DNA from: Notospermus geniculatus
Lineage: Eukaryota > Nemertea > Pilidiophora > Heteronemertea > Lineidae
Direction of reading: 5' to 3'
DNA length: 64,000 bases
Assembly: GCA_002633025.1 (NCBI GenBank)
Contig: NMRB01000029.1
Span: 704,763 to 768,762, forward strand
Under the pieces are notes generated by a model. It was given only the letters and a program-made list of their open reading frames with translations, did no database searches and was not told the DNA's origin. The translations under genes and the position numbers were made by a program. Position 1 is the first letter of the stretch, and the number at the start of each line of letters is the position of its first letter. Positions 46,293 through 56,718 of the stretch are shown piece by piece.

Positions 46293-49200
46293 CTGTAATG
46301 AGACGAAAACAGACCATTAGATTCATTGCAATCAGAAAAATGGCAGCCCCCACGTATGTACTCCACACAAAATGTTTGTTTTCTTATGACTTATACCAAG
46401 AACATATAAGGAGTCAAGGCTCCTTATATATTCTTAGACTTGCTTATACAAATGACACAAACGACTGCCAAGTTATTTTTGTGGCAGAGTTGTCCGTTAG
46501 AGCCAACCTGCGCCTGAAGAGTTTTCGCTCTTAAGTTAGAGTATCAATATGTAGGTCAAAATAAAGGAGTTCATACATGTAACTGAAGAGAATCGAATGC
46601 ATGCTTGACGAGAAAGAAGTAGATATCGAAAGACCAATATTGCAGTAGAAGTAGGAACGGACTCATCAGCGTTTTATTGCCATCGACTTGTATCGCTGAA
46701 GAGTGAAGGTCAACAACACACAGAAATCGTTGGTTGTTGTTGACCTCTAGTTCGAAATGTGAGACGAAAAATCATCTTTTTATATTTTTTTCTTTTATTA
46801 CGAAACTAATGGTCGATTACTTCGTAGGCCAGGCCACTCTTGTTGCGATTTTTATTAGCATCAAGATTGTGATTGTTTGCCATAGTTAAGGTTTCCAAAA
46901 AGGTACTACTACATGTAATTCATGAACATGAAGCTTTGCCATCATGCAAACCATGCAAAGCAGTGAAGTGAAATACTGAACCACTCTAAAGCCTGCCGCA
47001 CACTGGAGCTATTTGCTGAGCAAAACGTCATTCGAGACCGTTTGCTCAGCAGATAGCTCGCGTGTGCGCGTATTTTCGGTGAGTTTTTTGCCTCGCGAGG
47101 CAGAAAGCGGCTCGCGTGTGCGCGTATTTTTCGGTGAGCTACCTGCTGAGCAAACGGTCTCAAATGACTTTTTGCTCAGCAGATGATAGCTCCAGTGTGC
47201 GGCAGGCTTTAGTCTAGTAGAAATCTGTAATCAAAACATGGATTTCGGTTGCATAATCTAAGGAATTTTTGATTAAACTTGGTATAAGTAGCATTTCAAA
47301 TGGACGACTTAAATTGTATGCGAAGGTAGGACCAGGCTGGGGATGGCTAATGATTGTGTCACAGCAAAGAAATCTGCTGCAACCACCAGTGTCAACATTA
47401 GTATTGGCTATAGCAGGGCGATCTCGTATCAAATTTTCTATTGTAATGTACAATGTATTCTATTGTTAAACGTTGCATTTTTCGAAATCTCGCCTATTAC
47501 AACCGAAATCTTTCCATTTGAGTAAACGACAAACGGGAATGAAAATGATGAGAACCAACTTACAACAAGATAGAAGAGAAATTAATGAAAAATAGATTTC
47601 TCCTTAAGCAAAGCATTATTATGATAGTCTGGGTTATGTAAACACAGTTATATTGATTAGAAGAGTTAATTGCCATCAAGAACTTGTAACAATTGGAAGC
47701 TAACAATGTTCAAGGCAGTAAGGAAACTAATTTATTTCACTCGTTTGTGAAAATCGTTATTTTCTTTCTCTTTTGATGACGGGACTTGCGTACATGTACG
47801 TCAGTTAATATCACTCCAACCGGATATCGTTGTACGTGTTTCATTCAAAATGCATCGATAAATATCTTTCATAGACGCAATGCAATTTTTACGAAAGAAG
47901 TTGATGCTGTTTCGTCACATGCAAATGCATTCTGAAACCAGTTACATATCGTACGACTTCATCTTTTCGTTTTCATGTCATATCCACTGTCTTATCTTTG
48001 GTTCAGAAAATAGTTCTGACCAACCAAAATCTGCATGGACATTACTGACTGTTATAAGTTGTCCTGTCATAACTTTGTACCCTTTCATGCAGCTGTTGCA
48101 GCATTATTGTTCAAGCCAGCAGCACACCAGGCGATATCCCAAGCGATCTGCTCGCCACCGAACAAAATCGGCTGTTGACGCCAGGTGTCCGCCGGATAGC
48201 GATGCTCGGTATCTTCCCGCCACAGATGCTCGAACAACACCGAAAAACGAGATCGCGTAGTCTGCGGTGGCTGGCCGGGACGATCGGTGGCGATTAGATT
48301 GCTTACGATATCGCCTGGTGTGCTGCTGGCTTTGGGCCGTTTTGAAGTTGTCAAGTTTATCTGGTAGGTGAACAACTGCAGTTTCTCCCTGACAAGCTAC
48401 TTGCCATCACGAATTTGTCACAGAAACAATTGCTGTATTCATGATGCCTGTTCCAGTAGATCCTGGTTAGTTTGTAAAACAGATAACTCTCTTTAAGCCT
48501 TGATCAGCACAAGAAAACGCAAAGGAAAATTGAAGAAAATGAACTGACCTGCTGTTTCCCATGAACTGGCGTTGGTTATGTGTGGTCGTTGGGATGACGT
48601 GCTGGAATTGCACGTCCCCTCCTTACACGCTACCGTAGAGGAAATACTATGTGTCATTCCTGTGTTTGGTGTTGTAATGGGTGTGGAGACGACGGATGTG
48701 CTCGAGGATTCTGTAGGTTTTCTTGTAGATACTGTTGTTGTGCTTGAAGACACTACGGATGTGCAGTTGGATAAAAGTATAGAGGACACTAAACTACAAG
48801 GAATGGTTATCGAACTTGACGTAGAGGACGACTGAGCAGAAATGGAACTTGTGGAATGCTCCGAAATTGCGGTCGTCGGCGACGTTGTGCTACTGCTGGT
48901 CGTCCCGTGGCCTTCAATCGCCCCACTTTTACTGGACACTGAAGCAGTACTAGAACTTGAGGTTTCTCCTGAGGTGCTTGCAGTATGGAAGAGAGCACTA
49001 GAAGTCGACGATGCTACAGGTGTAGATGAAGAGGACAACGAAAGTGAAAGTTCAGATGATGATGAAACTGAAGGTTTTGATGATTCGAGGGTTTGGAGGT
49101 TGGTTGTAGTCGCCGAAGGTGGTTCCAGAGTACTACTACTAACAGAAAGAGTAAAGGTCGTGGAAACGGAACGTCCAAGGTTGCCACCAACAGAAGAGGT

Positions 49201-49571
49201 ACTGCTTATGGTAGGTTTTACGACTGTACTAACTGAAGATGTAAGGTCTGTAGAAGAGGAAGGGTCTGTCATGCCACTAACAGAAGAGATGAGGTTCTTA
49301 GGAGAGGAAGGGGTAGGATTTATGGCGGTCGTAACAGAAGACATGGGATTTACAGTCGAAGAGAACGATCCACTTGTATTCGTACCTGGAACCGGCCAGG
49401 AAGTTGTTTCCAGTGACGTGGTTGATGGAGACGTCGTCGTCGTCGTTGTTGTTGGTGTTGTTGTCGTCGTCGTCGTTGTTGTGGTAGTTGTTGTTGTTGT
49501 TGTTGTGGTCGTAGGTGTCGTCGTCGTCGTTGGCGTTGTGGATGGAATACTGGTGGTGGTAGTTCTACTAT
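45733..49571 (-). CDS. Mucin-like type I membrane protein, two 3' exons
   Basis: Two minus-strand exons, 49571-48549 and 46292-45733, join in phase (cagcag|gtcagt donor, cattacag acceptor, split Gly codon). They encode 527 residues without the N terminus. The first 341 are about half Ser/Thr, starting with a Thr run and including many Ser-Ser-Thr clusters, as expected of an O-glycosylated ectodomain. Two small cysteine clusters occur near its end. Then comes IPIVSVIIVILVTCIIVVVV, a clear membrane span, with basic KRQQKQR just inside. The 160-residue tail is Asp/Glu/Pro-rich and ends CSMV, which fits a class I PDZ ligand (S-x-V). The signal peptide and any N-terminal domain lie upstream, beyond the N gap at 49610-49666. 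I do not recognise the family; sialomucin-like adhesion or sensor proteins have this layout. Confidence 0.75.
46986..47212. mobile_element. MITE-like hairpin, about 100-bp arms
   Basis: ctaaagcctgccgcacactg... (46986 on) pairs with the end ...cagtgtgcggcaggctttag (47212), and gctcagcagatagctcgcgt-type sequence pairs internally. The whole element is close to one self-complementary unit. Confidence 0.78.
48115..48330. other. GC-rich island flanked by perfect 24-bp inverted repeats
   Basis: gccagcagcacaccaggcga (48115 on, to 48138) and its exact complement (48307-48330), with imperfect pairing for about 20 bases more. The 216-bp segment looks bacterial in composition: on the minus strand an open frame includes LFEHLWREDTEHRYPADTW. 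It could be a mobile element, a transferred piece or an assembly chimera. Confidence 0.5.
48549..49571 (-). CDS. Mucin-like ectodomain exon
   Basis: 1023 bp, phase 1 at both ends, so it could be skipped or duplicated without shifting the frame. The acceptor is tttttcag at 49572-49579 (read on the minus strand); the donor is gtcagt at 48548-48543. The Thr run at 49430-49560 is an ACN triplet tract likely to vary in length. Confidence 0.78.
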
Positions 49572-49609
49572 CTGAAAAACACCAAAAATTCATTTTGTCA
49601 ACAAGCCTC

Positions 49610-49666
49610 NNNNNNNNNNNNNNNNNNNNNNNNNNNNNNNNNNNNNNNNNNNNNNNNNNNNNNNNN
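49610..49666. other. Assembly gap, 57 Ns
   Basis: It lies 39 bp upstream (minus-strand sense) of the mucin exon. The sequence just after it, catatggccacc.. type at 49672-49708, is repeated at about 49795-49832. Confidence 0.99.
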
Positions 49667-50804
49667 TTTTTTTTCAATATGGCCACCAAAGCCGCCATTT
49701 TGAAATCAGTCTGTCAATTTCAGTAAGAACCAGTCATACAATATTAAATAGATTCTTGGTATGGAGCTTCTTTCGAAAATGGACTCGTTCCGATTTTCAA
49801 TATGGCCACTATAGAGCCGCCATCTTGAAATTGGTTTGTGGTACTTATGTTTGGGATGACTAGAGGATAGTACCTACATGTACTTTCAAAAATGGATAGG
49901 CCCCCCCCCATGCTCCCCAATTTGATCATGAATATGAACCACTTTCAAATTAGTTTTGCCCAACTTCAGGGAAAATCAACTCGGCAAACACGCGAGGAAT
50001 GCCACGCTCAGCGTGGCTCTTGTTCATGTCTTGTCCTATCGTAGTTTTACCTTTTCCATTTTCCAGATGTATTTGTTTTGTAATAACAGTTGGAATTGTC
50101 TGATCATGCCGAAACTTGTATGGCCCACATCGAATATGTCAACACTGAAATGGAAAGTCACATTGGGTATGATGCTACGTGCTGTGTGTGTGATGTGTGT
50201 GTGTGCATCAACGACACCTTGAACCACCAAGGCTTACGATCGCTGCACCTCTGAGTGTGAAGTATAGTCTGAAGGCGAAATGACCGGAGAAGCGTTGGTA
50301 TATCAAGGAGCATTGACCAAAGGCTAAACTGTCACGAAATCGGCTTCTGCCTGCATTGGGAAAGGCGCCGTTTCGTTGGCCAACATCAGGCGCCCTCCCT
50401 CACAGCTGCCGGCCATCGCTGTGATGGGGAGCTTTTGGCCACAATTAGCCCTACGCGTCGCTGCCGCCATAATATATTGGAAAACGTTCAGGTTACCATC
50501 TTATGCCAATATCTTATTGAAAGAAGTTGTTCAGGACTAGGAGTTGTTCGGTGAGATGCCATACCTTCCTGTCCGGAAGCTTGCCGGCGTCCGTTTCAGC
50601 GTTTCCCAAGTGGCGGAAGAATTCTTCACTCCTGACAACATGACTGAAACGTCGCCTTTTGTACCGGAGCCAGGGTCCTTAGACGTGAAAATAGTCAGTT
50701 TATAGCCCAGTGAATGACCTGAAGATGAAAAGTGGTTGTAAGAGCATGATTCTGTTAACTGAACTGCAGTTATTCTGCACCTCTCTAGCCACGATTTCCA
50801 ATCT

Positions 50805-51000
50805 CACAGACATGAGTTGTATGCCTGCTGCCAACTTTAGGAGCGCATCAGTGAGATATCGCAGACATAGATTTTTTATGTGTGCTACGAGTTTTAGGAG
50901 CGCATCTCAGTGATATATCACAGACATGAGTTTGTATGTGTGATACCAGTCTAGGAGCGCATCTCAGTGACGTTATCCCACAGACATGATTTGTGCGTGT
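50805..51000. repeat. Tandem repeat, 57-bp unit, about 3.4 copies
   Basis: TAGGAGCGCATC occurs at 50838, 50895 and 50952, exactly 57 bp apart, each preceded by cacagacat-type sequence. Confidence 0.75.
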
Positions 51001-51480
51001 TGTAGGTGTTCTTTACCTGTTCTCCATCTTGTGAACTGTAGCACCATGAAAAGCAGCAGTTCCAATAATCTTTGCATAATTGTGACGTCACGTCGTCTTC
51101 ATCGACTGGTCTGCCTGGAGGGAAAAGCAAAAAAGTTAAAGTTGAGTGTTGTTGATCGCTCTGATACGCAACAAGACAAGATCCGAGTAGCTGTTGCAAA
51201 GTATAGTCGATTTAACCAGTGTGAACATTGGAAGTTGGTTTCAATATGCAACGCAGGCTGGACCCAGGAACGGGCGACCCGGTAACGTTTTTCAGTGTGG
51301 CCTGTGTGACATTACAAAAGATTGGTCACATGGAATATTAGGTCCGACTGTCATAAAGAGAAACAGTGAGTCTGTTTTCCAGTGTGTTCCAAACAGTGGG
51401 AGTCGCACAGAAAAATGGCCACTCTGAAAATCATAACAACGAGTGTGAAATGGTTGTTGCTGGACTTGGCGTTACATCAT

Positions 51481-51519
51481 ACATGTACATGTACATGTAC
51501 ATGTACATGTACATGTACA
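51481..51519. repeat. (ACATGT)n microsatellite
   Basis: Six and a half perfect 6-bp units, self-complementary. Confidence 0.9.
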
Positions 51520-52580
51520 ATGTACAGTGCATGAACCACATTCAGAATTGCTACGTGCTATATTGATGTCCTTGCTATTCTGCTGTTGCCTTCCTGTGTA
51601 AGCGTTGAATAACTGTTCAATGGCGTCATATAATCTCAAGTGCTGAATGGCTTCCTTGCAAACTTTGTATTGCCATCATCATCTACCATGTGATGATGAG
51701 TTGGTCGATTTTTTGCAGTCTTTGTCCTGCATCTTCTGCCATGTGTTGTAGTTTGCTAGCCTTGTTTTATCAGTGTCCTCGCCGTTGTCTGCCATGTGTT
51801 ATATATGACTCCCAAGGCCACTAATTTTGCCTTGCCAGCGCAGTGTTGAACGTCGATAGCCAACTTTCTTATCGTGGTGACTCCAAAGATTGGTGTTGGT
51901 GTAGTCGTGTGCTGCAGCCCACTGCCCAGAACAACACTGGCTGTCGTTCAACACAGGTGTAACACCATAAATCGAGTTTTTAAGGTTTGGTTTAACTGAG
52001 GGTTGGGGTAATTTGGTGTTAGTGTTAACACTGAATCTAAAACCAAAACTTTAAAGTCATCCATTGTGTAACTGCAGATTATCCATATTAATAGTCGTTC
52101 AACCAAGGATACAGGAAAAGATACATGTATGTCCCATAAATTTCAAACAACTTTATTACACATTTACAGAGGTGTACCACGTACAGTTGTAACACAGTAC
52201 TGCATGGGATGGCAAGGGGGCTGAATATTTTAACGACTGGCTTCATAATGACTGGTTGAGATTATTGATTTCGTTTTGGATGAGCACGAAGGACTTTGGA
52301 GTGTACATTATGTAGGGGTTACGTTGTCAAGTTAACGTCGATATACATATAATGTAAAGGACTCTTTTCAATGCTGTTTTGTGGTGACTTTGTGTGCTGT
52401 CGTACAAACCAGGGTTCTGTCCAGTAGTCCTTGAGTGGTTGACGGATTCGGGCAAATTTCGGGAAATTTAGATCAAATTTTATGGTCAAAATCAACACTT
52501 TTCAGTCGTCCTCTGTCGTCCACCACTGGCAAACGCTGACACTCCCACTGAAGCCATGTGTCGTTATACAGGGTGGCCAG

Positions 52581-53541
52581 AAAACAAGTAGGTGATAATA
52601 GAAATTCTATTGTTCACAGACAATAGAAGAAATGCTATTGTTCTCGGACAACAGTAGAAATGCTGTTGTTCTCGGACAATAGTAGAAATGCTATTGTTCT
52701 CGGACAACAGTCGAAATGCTGTTGTTCTCGGACAACAGTAAAAATGCTGTTGTTCTTGGACAATATTAGTAGAAATGCTGTTGTTCTCGGACAATAGTAG
52801 AAATGCTAATTGTTCTCGGACAATAGTAGAAATGCTGTTGTTCTCGGACAATAGTAGACATGCTATTGTTCTCGGACAATAGTAGACATGCTATTGTTCT
52901 CGGACAATCGTAGAAATGCTGTTGTTCTCGGACAGTAGTAGAAATGCTATTGTTCGAGGAACAATACCTGTAGATAAACAACAGAAATGCTTTTGTTCGA
53001 GGGGAACCTTTTCTGGGCCACCGTCCTCTTAAGCCTGGGTCACAAATGCCACCGGGCGCCGTACGATTTTCCCCACCCAGCGGCTTGCTGTGGATTTTTG
53101 AGACTGAAACTCAGATCGAAGCTGAATTATGCCGAAATCGCCTCAATGGATAAGCGGAAATTAAACTAGATCAAACTGGGGACCGTAGAAATTGGCCAAA
53201 ATGTCTGTTTTTACTCGCCGTACGGGCCCCGGAGTGGATATGTGACCTAGGCTTTAGTTGACAATCTTGCTCCAGAAAATAATCTGCCAATTGACATTTG
53301 ACCACGATTGTGTAAAATTTTGGAATGTTCATTGTCGATTTCAATACAAAGATTCAATCGCTGCTAGAAAAGGTGTTTTAATTGAAAACAACTTATGCAA
53401 CGACTAAATCAGCGCTTTTGAGAGCTAAAGTAGTGCAGTGTTGCTATGACCGTATGTTTTGCTATCGATTGGCTTTGAGACGCGTCAGACCACGTATCAA
53501 CGTATACAGAACAAAGAAAACAAACCTGCTAAACTAAACAC
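52581..53541. repeat. Segmental duplication, unit 1, with 28-bp array and MITE
   Basis: It starts aaaacaagtaggtgataata, has about 14 copies of a 28-bp unit (GTTGTTCTCGGACAATAG plus TAGAAATGCT) to about 53010, a MITE at 53032-53253, then 285 bp matching unit 2. Confidence 0.88.
53032..53253. mobile_element. PIF/Harbinger-type MITE with TTA target duplication
   Basis: Termini agcctgggtcacaaatgcca and the complement-like tgtgacctaggct. TTA at 53029-53031 is repeated at 53254-53256. The homologous site in unit 2 (cctcTTAgttgac, about 53965) has a single TTA and no insert. A 3-bp TTA/TAA duplication is typical of PIF/Harbinger. Confidence 0.8.
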
Positions 53542-53634
53542 GAAGGGCCGTATTCAATAAGGGTGTTTAGCTAAATCAGCGTACAAATTCTGCATTACAC
53601 AGGTTATAGGCCTAGAAACTATTGTTCTACGTTC

Positions 53635-54264
53635 AAAACAAGTAGGTGATAATAGAAATTCTGTTGTTCACAGACAATAGAAGAAATGCTATTGTTCTCG
53701 GACAACAGTAGAAATGCTGTTGTTCTCGGACAATAGAAGAAATGCTATTGTTCTCGGACAACAGTAGAAATGCTATTGTTCTCGGACAACAGTAGAAATG
53801 CTGTTGTTCTCGGACAATAGTAGAAATGCTAATTGTTCTCGGACAATCGTAGAAATGCTGTTGTTCTCGGACAACAGTAGAAATGCTATTGTTCGAGGAA
53901 CAATACATGTAGGTAAACAACAGAAATGCTTTTGTTCGAGGGGGACCTTTTCTGGGCCACCGCCCTCTTAGTTGACAAATGTTGTACAAACTTGCTCCAG
54001 AAAATAATCTGCGAATTGACATTTGACCACGATTGTGTAAAATTTCGGAATGTTCATTGTCGATTTCAATACAAAGATTCAATCGCTGCTAGAAAAGGTG
54101 TTTTAATTGAAAACAACGTTTGCAATGACTAAATCAGTGCTTTTGAGAGCTAAAGTAGTGACTGTTGCTATGACTGTATGTTTTGCTATCGATTGGCTTT
54201 GAGACGCGTCAGACCACGTATCAACTATACAGAACAAAGAAAACAAGCCTGCTAAACTAAACAC
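53635..54264. repeat. Segmental duplication, unit 2 (empty site)
   Basis: Same start as unit 1, about 10 copies of the 28-bp unit to about 53950, then the matching tail without the MITE. Open frames through the array are repeat artefacts. Confidence 0.88.
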
Positions 54265-54895
54265 AAAATGATCTACTTGAATTCGCCAAGCAAATAGCAT
54301 CCATTCAGATATTAGGTAGTACATTGCTATTGCGAAGATCGGCGAATACGTTACAGAATATCAGAAAGAGTCCAGGGAAAAAGTACATTACTTCGCTAAC
54401 GTTGCAAATTGACGTATATTTTTAGTAGGCTGCAATAATAGCGGATGGTCCAGAACTTGCAGTGGGCCTGTGGGGACCATTCATTTCATTTGATATATCG
54501 GTGTGTAATGTTACGTTCAGTGTACGTTGCGTGTAACTCTCTAGTCAGATAAATAATAGTTTTCAAGCGCTGGCTGAGATAGAACAGCCACGTTTTCTGT
54601 CTTGTCCGAATGGCATGAGTTCATTGGTATGTTTTAGGCTTGTTGGTAGTTTGTTCCACGGAGTAGCGATAGCTTCGTTGCAGTTGCCCCAAAGCTATGA
54701 CCCTAAACTGTTCTCCTTGGGCTGGAGGGGCATTCAACATTGCTGCCCTCCGATGTACAAGGCTTCCACTTGTGATCAGTTGGACCATGATTGATTGATG
54801 GAACAGCGTTTCTTTATACGACAGTGCACATGGTAGTACACAATAGGCTGTTACTTCAGTGATCGTTCCGCCCACTGATCACCAAGGGTCTATGT
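54265..54895. other. Spacer
   Basis: Nothing recognised; a minus-strand open frame at 54621-54875 has no clear similarity. Confidence 0.4.
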
Positions 54896-55262
54896 CCATT
54901 CCGCCTTTTCTCAATTTGCCTTTTCCCATTTCGCTTTCTCTCATTTCGCCTTCTCCGATCTGGCCTTTTCGCAGTTCATCTTGTCATATTTGGCCTTTTT
55001 GGTATTTGTCTATCTCAACTGGCCTTAATCCAGGGTCATCTTAATCTTCCAATTTTTCTTCCAAATTAACACTGATTTGAAGCAAACTGGACAAGGCGGA
55101 ATCGGAACAGGCGAATTGAGGCAGAGGCAAGATGGGATAAGGTAGGATTGGAAAAGGCAGCACTGGAAATGGCGAATTGTGATACCGGTAAGGTAAAATG
55201 TCATGAATACGTTTTGAAGGCGAAATGGGAAAAGGCGAATAGAGAGGAGGCGAAATGGGCCT
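54896..55262. repeat. Inverted pair of CCCATTTCGCC minisatellites
   Basis: 54896-55015 carries units in the CCATTTCGCC orientation and 55088-55262 the complement (GGCGAAATGG), with a 72-bp spacer, so the two can fold together. Related to 28766-28985. Confidence 0.75.
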
Positions 55263-56397
55263 GAACCCACACATGTCAAGTGGAGACACTGGAAGGCAGA
55301 TTTTTCTTTATGACGTCAAATTTCACTGGTGGGTAGTGATGAGAATTCAAGCATCATTGATCTCCCTATGACTTGAGACTCCAGTCATTGGCTTTTTACA
55401 CACGAGCATCAAGGCCGAGAGCTGCATGATGCGAGCTCAATGCCCGGACGTACAATGTACTTGATCGGAATGAGACTCTGGGGATCTCGTCACGATGTCG
55501 ACTGTCGATGAAGTTGGCCACCCTATATTCTACTTTCTCTTTCACTGTGTTCCATCTCCGATAATCCTTGTCTGGCGTAACGATACTTCTGACAATACTC
55601 TATGCATACGAAGATATGTATGCATAGAAGTCTAGCCGATACAAGCGCATGTATAGTATTTTCATGCACTAAAGATGCTGTGTGCACGATTCGCTGCTAC
55701 TTGGAAAATAAATGGAACATTTGATTTTTGTTCTTTTTAAGAATTATAATTTCACATTACCGGTACAATTCAAGTATCATTAGATTAAACGTCATATTTT
55801 TCTTGCTTTTGTTCACGAAGTGACATTATTTTCATACCGGTTTGTTTCGTTTCGAACGCCGTGTGCATCTAGGCTTAATAGTCAATGAAACGCCGTGGAT
55901 TGTTAATTCCGATATGACCCAGGCTTGATTCGAACGCAAGACATGTCGCTTGCTAACGTGATAACCCCTAGGCTATCATGCAGGGTTGCTGCAGGTTATC
56001 CCTCTTATTTCAAACGGAGTAGGGCCTACGTTGGTGTAGAGACAAGGGACTAGTGTGCAGAATGCAGCAATGCACAGTATCAGTGCGTTTAAGGCACTGA
56101 ATGACTTTTTTGATTCAAAGGGTAAAAAAGGATGTGAATAATCACTACCTATCTACACAATATACCAATTGTTTCATGGTGAATGTTGTATTCAAAACGT
56201 TGTAATTCATATTCTCTGTGTTTTCAAAGTATTCTTATCACTTTCGTCGCATTGATCGATATTAAGAAGTTTTGTAAGCAATATGAGCCATGTTATCTAT
56301 ACAAGCGATTTTCTGGATTGGACAACAATCATGGGTACAGGAGGCGATTCGGAGGAACCACACGGGTGTAGACTGAGTCACTCAGTCTCTTTCACGC
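55263..56397. other. Spacer with SINE-like sequence
   Basis: It contains the tRNA-like stretch at 55910-55983, a short hairpin ctatgcatac/gtatgcatag near 55599-55628, and a perfect 19-bp palindrome agactgagt-c-actcagtct at about 56370-56388. Confidence 0.45.
55910..55983 (-). mobile_element. tRNA-derived SINE-like fragment
   Basis: On the minus strand gatagcctaggggttatcac resembles an A box and gcgttcgaatcaagc is a near-perfect B box (GTTCGAATC). It could also be a decayed tRNA gene. Confidence 0.4.
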
Positions 56398-56718
56398 ATG
56401 CGCGAACTGCGCAGCATTACAGAGACTGAGACCAACCTCAACAATTTTTGTTACGCGAAGACGAAAATGAAGGGCATTATTACTGTGTACTACCATATGA
56501 TCGTGTCAGACTGGGGTATAATGGTTCCAGATATACCACAGCAACACGTTCTTTCGTACCTTGCCTGCGCCATCATGTGTTGCCAGTTGAAATGTACAAC
56601 ATTCGACGCTTTAGCAGAACAAGTACATTTCGTTTGTCAGATGAGTAAAAAACGAGGGACGTGTATGGAGAAGTCGGAGGCTTTTGGTTCCCCAGGGACG
56701 AAGATGTTTCAGAAGAAG
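56398..56718 (+). CDS. PAN/Apple-like exon (start uncertain)
   Basis: The open frame runs from ATG 56398 (another at 56467) to the donor aagaag|gtaaat. Residues DWGIMVPDIPQQHVL, then CAIMCCQLKCTTFDAL, VCQMS and PGTKMFQKK follow the order of PAN/Apple domains: strand, helix with Cys, C-x-x-F, Cys-x-Leu, final aromatic strand. Neither ATG is followed by a signal peptide, so the true 5' end may be a splice acceptor. Confidence 0.42.

Larger units (their letters stand above)
46293..48548 (-). other. Intron of the mucin-like gene
   Basis: 2.26 kb. It holds the hairpin at 46986-47212 and the GC-rich island at 48115-48330. Nothing else recognised. Confidence 0.6.
49667..52580. other. Spacer with tandem repeats
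   Basis: It holds the direct repeat of atatggccac...gccgccat (about 49678 and 49801), the 57-bp repeat at 50805-51000, and the TACATG microsatellite at 51481-51519. No 5' exon of the mucin-like gene could be identified. Confidence 0.5.

Noticed and set aside
48842-49726. Plus-strand 294-codon open frame
   Set aside because: It is the antisense of the mucin-like exon, kept open by the Thr/Ser codon bias, and it crosses the N gap.
52564-54082. Minus-strand open frames with SENNSIST-type repeats
   Set aside because: Products of the 28-bp array; 28 is not a multiple of three and all frames look alike.
54621-54875. Minus-strand 84-codon frame, considered as a retrotransposon fragment
   Set aside because: No reverse transcriptase or other recognisable motif.
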